This document shows, one piece after another, positions 33,593-37,746 of a stretch of DNA of 37,746 nucleotides (within the stretch, counting starts at the first letter, position 1; every line of letters starts with the position of its first letter). The notes under the pieces were generated by a model. That model had not been told where the DNA came from and made no database searches. It was given only the letters and a program-made list of their open reading frames with translations. A program made the position numbers and the translations under genes. Source of the DNA: Halieaceae bacterium UBA6060 (GTDB taxonomy: Bacteria > Pseudomonadota > Gammaproteobacteria > Pseudomonadales > Halieaceae); the NCBI GenBank assembly GCA_002428935.1, contig DIYG01000125.1, positions 1-37,746 of the forward strand, written 5' to 3'.

Positions 33593-33628
33593 TTTATTTT
33601 TTATTGCTTGATCTATAATATATCAAGC
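33593..33628 (+). promoter_or_regulatory. Shared AT-rich regulatory element, copy D, with a 23-bp palindrome
   Basis: TTTATTTTTTATTG (33593-33606), eight bases CTTGATCT, then ATAATATATC (33615-33624). The 14-mer and 10-mer are identical to copy A. A palindrome with arms GCTTGAT (33606-33612) and ATCAAGC (33622-33628) pairs over 23 bases with one mismatched pair besides the centre, and contains a perfect TATAAT (33614-33619). It lies 41 bases before ATG 33656 of the EctC-like gene. Confidence 0.68.
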
Positions 33629-33655
33629 ATAAACAAATACATGGAGTAACAAGCG

Positions 33656-34036
33656 ATGATTATTCGCTCTCTAGACGAACTGATTGGTACGGAAGAAGAT
33701 GTGGATTGGGGGAACGGCCAAAGCCGCCGACTGCTCGTCCGCCGCCACGGCATGGGTTTCGCCGTATGCGATACGCTCGTACGCGCGGGAACCGAATCCC
33801 TGTTGGAATACGTTCATCACCTTGAGGCCTGCTATTGCCTAAAGGGCACGGGTGAAATCGAAGCGATGGACGGCACGGTTTATCCGATATCACCAGGAGT
33901 CATCTACGCGCTGGACAAACATGACAAGCATTACTTACGTGCGGAAACTGACTTACGCTTGGTTAGCGTCTTTAATCCGCCGATCGAAGGACATGAGCGT
34001 CACAAGCTGAACCCAGGTGAAAGCTCAAACTATTAA
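33656..34036 (+). CDS. ectC: Ectoine synthase (EctC) homologue, without EctA or EctB
   Basis: The 126-residue cupin is about the length of EctC and clearly homologous: YVHHLEACYCLKGTGEIEA, SPGVIYALDKHDKHYLRAE and FNPPIEGHERH line up with Halomonas EctC. The iron ligands known from EctC (E57, Y85, H93) correspond to E57, Y84 and H92. Substrate-site residues equivalent to the Trp near the N-terminus (W18) and to E115/H117 (E114/H116) are also present. EctC cyclises N-gamma-acetyl-diaminobutyrate by loss of water. No ectA, ectB or ectD is nearby, and the gene heads an operon with a hydrolase and RidA behind shared element D. It probably performs a related cyclisation, or the reverse ring opening, on another compound (inference). 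Confidence 0.85.
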   Translation: MIIRSLDELIGTEEDVDWGNGQSRRLLVRRHGMGFAVCDTLVRAGTESLLEYVHHLEACYCLKGTGEIEAMDGTVYPISPGVIYALDKHDKHYLRAETDLRLVSVFNPPIEGHERHKLNPGESSNY

Positions 34037-34052
34037 TCAGGAGAATACTTTG

Positions 34053-35246
34053 ATGGGCCACTACGACGCCCTAGCGCGACCTCCTGCAGACCTAACAAAT
34101 TGGTTCGAAGCACCTGGCAAGCGCTGGGCTCTCCAGCACCTTTGCGAGCTCGCTCCTTGCGCTCGGATCAAGCGCTCGGCTCAGTCGCTCAATGCTCTTC
34201 CAGAACAACACGAAGACATCTCCGAACTCGCTTTCGCCGCGCCAAACGGGACCTCAACGACGGTTTCAGAGATGTTGGAGAAGACAGCAACGGACGCTTT
34301 CCTGGTCCTTCATCGTGGCGCGGTAGTCAGCGAGAATTACTGGCACGGCATGGGCAAGGATCAATGGCACTTGATCATGTCGGGGACGAAGTCATACGTC
34401 GGCGCCTTAGCGGGCGCCCTATGGGGCGATGGACAACTCGAGTTGACCAATCCCGTCGTGCACTACCTTCCTGATTTCGCTAAGTCGGCCTTCGCCGATG
34501 CTTCTGTTCGCGATGTTCTGGATATGCGCAGCGGCATAAGGTTCTCGGAGGATTATGAAGACAAAAGCTCTGATGTGAACCAGCTTGCTAAAGCCGTTGG
34601 GTGGGCTCCATCACGACAAGACTCCGCCACTCCAAAAGGGTTGATCCCTTTTCTTCTGTCACTGGACAAGCTTGCATGGCCCCATGGCACCCGGTTTCAC
34701 TACCGCACAGTCCATACTTCTATTCTTGCCCTGATCCTTGAGCAAGTCGGCGGCGCACCCATCGCTCAACAATTGAGCGAGCGTTTCTGGGACCCGCTGA
34801 ACTGTACACATGATGCGATGCTGTCTGTCGACCCTTTTGGAAAAGCCTATGCTGAAGCCGGCCTTAGTCTGACTCTGCAGGATTGGGCGCGTTTCGGACA
34901 GATGATTAGTCAAGAAGGTAGCGTTGGCGGGCACCAAGTCGTGCCTGCTGCCTGGATTGCTGAAACTCGGTATCCAGACGCAACAGCGATTGCTCCCTTC
35001 ACGGCGTCCAACGACCCCAAAAGCAAACTATTTACGCGCGGGTTCTACCGTAATCAATGGTGGGGATATGACTCAAGACGAGGCAGCATCTTCGCCTGGG
35101 GTGTCAGCGGTCAAACGCTGTTCATTGACCCTGCGGCTGAGATCGTTATTGCAAAAATGTCGAGCCAAGTTCGTGAAGAAGACCACGACTTGCTTGCACT
35201 ACAGCTAACGGGCATGGCGCACATTAGCAAAGCACTATCCGTCTAA
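34053..35246 (+). CDS. Class-C beta-lactamase-fold serine hydrolase
   Basis: The protein has 397 residues from ATG 34053, preceded by AGGAG; the frame opens earlier at 34017 within the EctC-like gene. The catalytic motifs are S110-x-x-K113 (MSGTKSYVG), a Tyr motif at Y217 (FHYRTVHTS) and a C-terminal WGVSGQTLFIDP in place of KTG. There is no signal peptide, so it is cytoplasmic. The sequence is closer to esterases and 6-aminohexanoate-dimer hydrolases (EstB/NylB type) than to true beta-lactamases. In this operon it may split an ester or amide of the compound handled by the EctC-like cupin (inference). Confidence 0.88.
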   Translation: MGHYDALARPPADLTNWFEAPGKRWALQHLCELAPCARIKRSAQSLNALPEQHEDISELAFAAPNGTSTTVSEMLEKTATDAFLVLHRGAVVSENYWHGMGKDQWHLIMSGTKSYVGALAGALWGDGQLELTNPVVHYLPDFAKSAFADASVRDVLDMRSGIRFSEDYEDKSSDVNQLAKAVGWAPSRQDSATPKGLIPFLLSLDKLAWPHGTRFHYRTVHTSILALILEQVGGAPIAQQLSERFWDPLNCTHDAMLSVDPFGKAYAEAGLSLTLQDWARFGQMISQEGSVGGHQVVPAAWIAETRYPDATAIAPFTASNDPKSKLFTRGFYRNQWWGYDSRRGSIFAWGVSGQTLFIDPAAEIVIAKMSSQVREEDHDLLALQLTGMAHISKALSV

Positions 35247-35272
35247 ATCACATTAGCCTAAAGACTGCCCCT

Positions 35273-35668
35273 ATGCCCGCCACCAACCTTATCCAATTTA
35301 TAAAACCTTCTGGCACCCCTGCAGCTGATGGTTATTCACAGGCGGCCGTAATCCCGAGTGGTCGCATGGTATTGATCTCCGGTCAGGTTGGCGCAGACGA
35401 AAACTGGGTCCTGGAAACTGGGTTTGAAGCGCAGGCTGATCGAACCTTCACCAACCTTCAGCGCACGATTGAAGATGCCGGCGGTGGTTTAGCAAACATT
35501 GCAAAACTTACCATCTACGTGACTGACGCCTCTGAGCTGGGTGTCTACTGTGCCGTGCGTGACCGATACTTTGTTTCAGATCCCAGACCAGCCAGCACAT
35601 TTATCGCGGTCAAGGCACTCTATGCGCCAGAGGCTCTGATTGAAATCGAGGCACTCGCCGTCCTTTAG
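35273..35668 (+). CDS. RidA/YjgF-family protein
   Basis: The 131-residue protein has the family signatures LISGQVG, TFTNLQRTIEDAGGGLANIAKLTIYVTD and DPRPASTFIAVKAL. The key Arg is R105, the same number as in E. coli RidA, and LIEIEALAVL carries the conserved Glu, so imine/enamine deaminase activity is plausible. It starts 26 bases after the serine-hydrolase gene. Its presence suggests that the EctC-like operon produces a reactive imine or enamine, which would fit a nitrogen-containing substrate. It is the last gene of the island. Confidence 0.88.
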   Translation: MPATNLIQFIKPSGTPAADGYSQAAVIPSGRMVLISGQVGADENWVLETGFEAQADRTFTNLQRTIEDAGGGLANIAKLTIYVTDASELGVYCAVRDRYFVSDPRPASTFIAVKALYAPEALIEIEALAVL

Positions 35669-35682
35669 CTTTGGGATCAATT

Positions 35683-35730
35683 AGACACCGAAAGCAACGC
35701 GGCACGTTGCAAATCCAGCTATCGGTGTCT
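35683..35730. repeat. Nested inverted repeat after the RidA gene
   Basis: Outer arms AGACACCGA (35683-35691) and TCGGTGTCT (35722-35730) pair perfectly over 9 bp. Inside them GCAACG (35694-35699) and CGTTGC (35705-35710) pair over 6 bp around a five-base loop. No T run follows. It could be a 3' stability element, a weak terminator or a recombination site; it does not fit the integron attC pattern that I know. Confidence 0.6.
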
Positions 35731-35744
35731 CACACCATAAAATC

Positions 35745-35786
35745 GTGCCCACCCGCAAAGCAATGACAGATCTGTAGTAAAGAGTC
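35745..35786 (+). repeat. Island-flanking short repeat, right copy
   Basis: Core GCAATGACAGATCTG (35760-35774), 14 of 15 identical to 18567-18581, with weaker similarity on both sides. Here the frame is stopped at once by TAGTAA, so it is not part of a working gene. Same orientation as the left copy. Confidence 0.45.
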
Positions 35787-35792
35787 AAACAA

Positions 35793-35819
35793 CGTGCCAT
35801 TCATCATAAGAATGGCACG
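35793..35819. repeat. Perfect 10-bp hairpin
   Basis: Arms CGTGCCATTC (35793-35802) and GAATGGCACG (35810-35819) surround a seven-base loop ATCATAA. There is no T tract on either strand, so an intrinsic terminator is doubtful, though it is stable enough to protect or end a transcript with Rho help. Confidence 0.6.
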
Positions 35820-36282
35820 GTTATCAGGAGATTCTTGATACTTGGCTTTGCATCATCGGGTTCTTCACCATTCGCGGGAGACTCTGGTGTTCATTACTTG
35901 ATTTGCGAGTTTCGCGTAGCCGTGAGTCCACCCATGCCCGGCTCAAGAAACGTCTAAGGCATATGAACCTAAGATCGAAAAGGCGTACAGAGCGCGCAAC
36001 ACACAGGTTTATGCCAGACGTATGAAGCACCCGTACAAAGCGAAATCTACGACAACTCCACGGAGCTCATCGTCAGTTCAAACGAGCCCCGCCTAATAGA
36101 CTTTCACTTGCACAATTCATCATGTAAGCAAAACGAGACTACGGCCGAGTCAGGGAAATCGTACTGCAAGCGTTGAGAAGAATGAGCTTCTGATAAAGTC
36201 TGCACTGTGCAAAAGAGGATCGAGAACAGCCAGAAGCAGGCGTGAACACTAGCATCTGCGCCGTGGTGAGAGGAGTGAGTAA

Positions 36283-37473
36283 ATGTTAACTACGACTTGC
36301 CCCACAGTTATCGGATTTCTGATCGCGGTGTTGCCCATGGGTGCTAGCGCAGAACTCTGTGCTACTACGGCTAACCAGACTATGGGTGCGGAAGCGCCTT
36401 ATTGGCAGCGACTGGATGAAATCCGAGCCGAGAGAGCATACCCGGCCGATGTTGAGAAAGGCGCGTTTAGCGACTTTCACAAAGTGCCCGGCTCCGACAA
36501 GACGTTTCACTACACGGTCCATGTTCCGGAATCCTATGACCCCGAGCGGAAGACGGATCTACATTTCTATCTTCACGGTGGCGTGAGCCTATCCGGTAGC
36601 CGCATAACCAACGTGAAACTCAAACGCCTGAGAAAGCTAAGAATTGAAGACTCCATATCGGTCTATCCGAGCGCCTGGACCACCGCTAAATGGTGGTACG
36701 AATCTCAATCGAAAAATATCGTACAGATCATTCACTCCCTCCAGAAAAGCTACAACATCGATGAAAACAGAGTTTTCATACACGGCCTTTCCGATGGTGC
36801 GGGAGGAGCCTACTATTTCGCTTCCCATCGCCCCACCCCATTCGCGGGATTCATTGCCTTAGTCGGCTCTCCACACGTTTTGCGTGCAAAGCACAAAGTA
36901 TATGGAACAACCTTCCCAGGAAATCTGGTTAACAAACCAATTTTTGCCGTAAACACCCGGGACGATCACTGGTTTCCCGTGGATTCCGTAGAAAGACTCT
37001 TCGAGGCCGTTAACGAAGCTGGTGGCGATATTAGTTTTTATCCAATGCCCGGAGATCATTTTGGCATGCCCTGGCTGGGTGCCCTAGAAGACGACTATCA
37101 GAGCTTTATAGACACAAAAACTCGCAACCCTTACCCGGACTACTTGTACTGGCAGATTGACGAGGGAGGCGAGTTCAAACGCATTCATTGGCTTATCGTG
37201 AACGGTACAAATGGCCGTGATACGGAAAGTGCCGTGGCGGCACAGAAGAACGAAAACGCCGTGTACCTCAGTGCAAAGAATGTCTCCTCAGTTACTTTGT
37301 TGATTTCATCTGATCACTTCGATCTGAATAACAACATTCAAGTTTGGTCGAGCAATAAGCTTGTTTTCGATCAGAAGCTTACTCCCGATGTAACTGTGCT
37401 CGATAAGTGGTTCCGCCTAGACCAGGACAGGAGCATGTTGTTCGCCAATGAAATCTGTCTGGACGCACTGTAA
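36283..37473 (+). CDS. Exported esterase-like alpha/beta hydrolase
   Basis: The 396-residue protein has a Sec signal (about 1-23, ending ASA). It has an esterase/PHB-depolymerase-like fold: oxyanion-side DLHFYLHGG, nucleophile elbow HGLSDGAGG with S170, a likely acid at D227 or D228 (AVNTRDDHWFP), and His259 in MPGDHFGMPW. The triad is therefore complete. After residue 285 a C-terminal extension of about 110 residues (WQIDEGGEFKRIHWLIVNG onward) looks beta-rich and may bind a polymer or the cell surface. GAGAGGAG precedes ATG 36283 at good spacing. The substrate is probably an ester or short polymer outside the cytoplasm. It seems separate from the catabolic island. Confidence 0.82.
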   Translation: MLTTTCPTVIGFLIAVLPMGASAELCATTANQTMGAEAPYWQRLDEIRAERAYPADVEKGAFSDFHKVPGSDKTFHYTVHVPESYDPERKTDLHFYLHGGVSLSGSRITNVKLKRLRKLRIEDSISVYPSAWTTAKWWYESQSKNIVQIIHSLQKSYNIDENRVFIHGLSDGAGGAYYFASHRPTPFAGFIALVGSPHVLRAKHKVYGTTFPGNLVNKPIFAVNTRDDHWFPVDSVERLFEAVNEAGGDISFYPMPGDHFGMPWLGALEDDYQSFIDTKTRNPYPDYLYWQIDEGGEFKRIHWLIVNGTNGRDTESAVAAQKNENAVYLSAKNVSSVTLLISSDHFDLNNNIQVWSSNKLVFDQKLTPDVTVLDKWFRLDQDRSMLFANEICLDAL

Positions 37474-37580
37474 GTTGAATCCGCACCCGGAAAGCTCCTC
37501 GAATTTCTGCGCATCACAGCGCAGATTGTCAGTCTTCTGGTCGCGGACGCGTTTTACATCGATTGCCCGTGCGCGGCGTC

Positions 37581-37746
37581 CTAGCCAATCACGAAGGCGT
37601 TGAGTTTGTTGCCATCCAGATCGCGAAAATACCCGGCGTAAAATCCTTCGATGCGCTGCCCCGGCGCGCCCTCATCGGTAGCGCCCAGTTCCATAGCTTT
37701 CCCATAGAAGGCATCGACTTGCTCCTTGGAGTCCATTTGCAGGGCC
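37581..37746 (-). CDS. VOC-family (glyoxalase-fold) protein, N-terminus cut by window edge
   Basis: Translation of the complement gives the last 54 residues, ending GFYAGYFRDLDGNKLNAFVIG then TAG. The motif of Tyr/Phe-aromatic, then DLDGN, is the usual end of a vicinal-oxygen-chelate domain of the glyoxalase/bleomycin-resistance type. The segment MDSKEQVDAFYGKAMELGATDEG before it fits the helix found in these small proteins. The catalytic metal Glu may be E33 of the visible part or lie outside. Function cannot be narrowed. Confidence 0.82.
   Translation of the reverse strand, partial: ALQMDSKEQVDAFYGKAMELGATDEGAPGQRIEGFYAGYFRDLDGNKLNAFVIG

Larger units (their letters stand above)
35669..36282. 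other. Gene-free, structured stretch of 614 bases at the island's right side
   Basis: No gene could be supported. The left part holds a nested inverted repeat (35683-35730), the right copy of the flanking repeat (35745-35786) and a perfect 10-bp hairpin (35793-35819). A plus-strand frame through about 35934-36170 encodes a basic, low-complexity peptide with no recognised relatives and no ribosome site. The last bases carry GAGAGGAG, the ribosome site of the next gene. Confidence 0.5.

Noticed and set aside
33656..34036. An ectoine biosynthesis locus
   Set aside because: Only the EctC homologue is present; the flanking genes are a transporter, a serine hydrolase and RidA, so an osmolyte operon is not supported.
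34053..35246. Beta-lactam resistance gene
   Set aside because: The SxxK and Tyr motifs fit the fold, but there is no signal peptide and the KTG motif is replaced, which fits esterase or amidase relatives better.
35683..35730. Integron attC site
   Set aside because: The arms do not carry the GTTRRRY/RYYYAAC core layout, and there is no integrase gene in the window.
35824..36030. 68-codon minus-strand frame
   Set aside because: No ribosome site, no recognisable features, and it lies in a structured non-coding stretch.
1..37746. CRISPR arrays, tRNA or rRNA genes, prophage
   Set aside because: No regularly spaced repeats, no tRNA-like cloverleaf or rRNA sequence and no phage structural genes were noticed by eye.

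Overview
The window reads as chromosomal DNA of an aerobic marine gammaproteobacterium, most like the OM60/NOR5 (Halieaceae) group. This is inferred from moderately GC-rich genes, many exported hydrolases, a large TonB-dependent receptor beside a TPR-sulfotransferase, and abundant acyl-CoA genes. No rRNA, tRNA, CRISPR array or intact insertion sequence was seen.

Region 1 (1-16272) holds ordinary and exported functions. It has a truncated thiolase, a Tat-exported amidohydrolase divergent from a purine-nucleoside-permease (NUP) family protein, an exported M20 amidohydrolase, a probable outer-membrane beta-barrel, a YibI/YibH-like membrane pair, an exported nitrilase-fold protein and an exported cupin-alpha/beta-hydrolase fusion. 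These are followed by a Tag-like DNA glycosylase, a large unrecognised membrane protein, a DUF4139 (MuiA-like) protein and a crotonase-family gene. The crotonase promoter carries two TetR-type operator boxes 32 bp apart. Several enzymes here lack a residue normally needed for catalysis: nitrilase Cys to Val, hydrolase His to Ala, crotonase second Glu to Tyr.

Region 2 (16827-35668) is a catabolic island, by eye more AT-rich between genes. After an AMP-forming acyl-CoA synthetase come a two-subunit acyl-CoA dehydrogenase, an alpha-methylacyl-CoA racemase co-oriented with a TonB-dependent receptor, a TPR-sulfotransferase, an ADP-forming acyl-CoA synthetase with an SDR, a thiolase-like/DUF35/MaoC trio, a TetR regulator with an AT-hook-like arm, an MFS carrier, and an operon of an ectoine-synthase (EctC) homologue, a class-C serine hydrolase and a RidA protein. 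Together they look like uptake, CoA activation, 2-methyl epimerisation, dehydrogenation, hydration and thiolytic or aldolytic cleavage of a branched-chain or isoprenoid/steroid-side-chain-like acid. The true substrate is unknown.

The strongest new signal is a shared AT-rich element at four gene heads of this island (near 18.85, 25.04, 29.36 and 33.61 kb). It is a T-rich tract, then ATYG, a 4- or 8-bp spacer, then ATAAT. Two copies share 24 of 24 bases outside the spacer. It probably defines a regulon of the local TetR protein. EctC without EctA or EctB, joined to a hydrolase and RidA under the same element, is the most unusual gene set. A short related sequence lies on each side of the island (18555-18594 and 35745-35786) and may mark old mobile-element borders.

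Region 3 (35669-37746) has a structured gene-free stretch, an exported esterase-like alpha/beta hydrolase and the C-terminal end of a VOC (glyoxalase-fold) protein.
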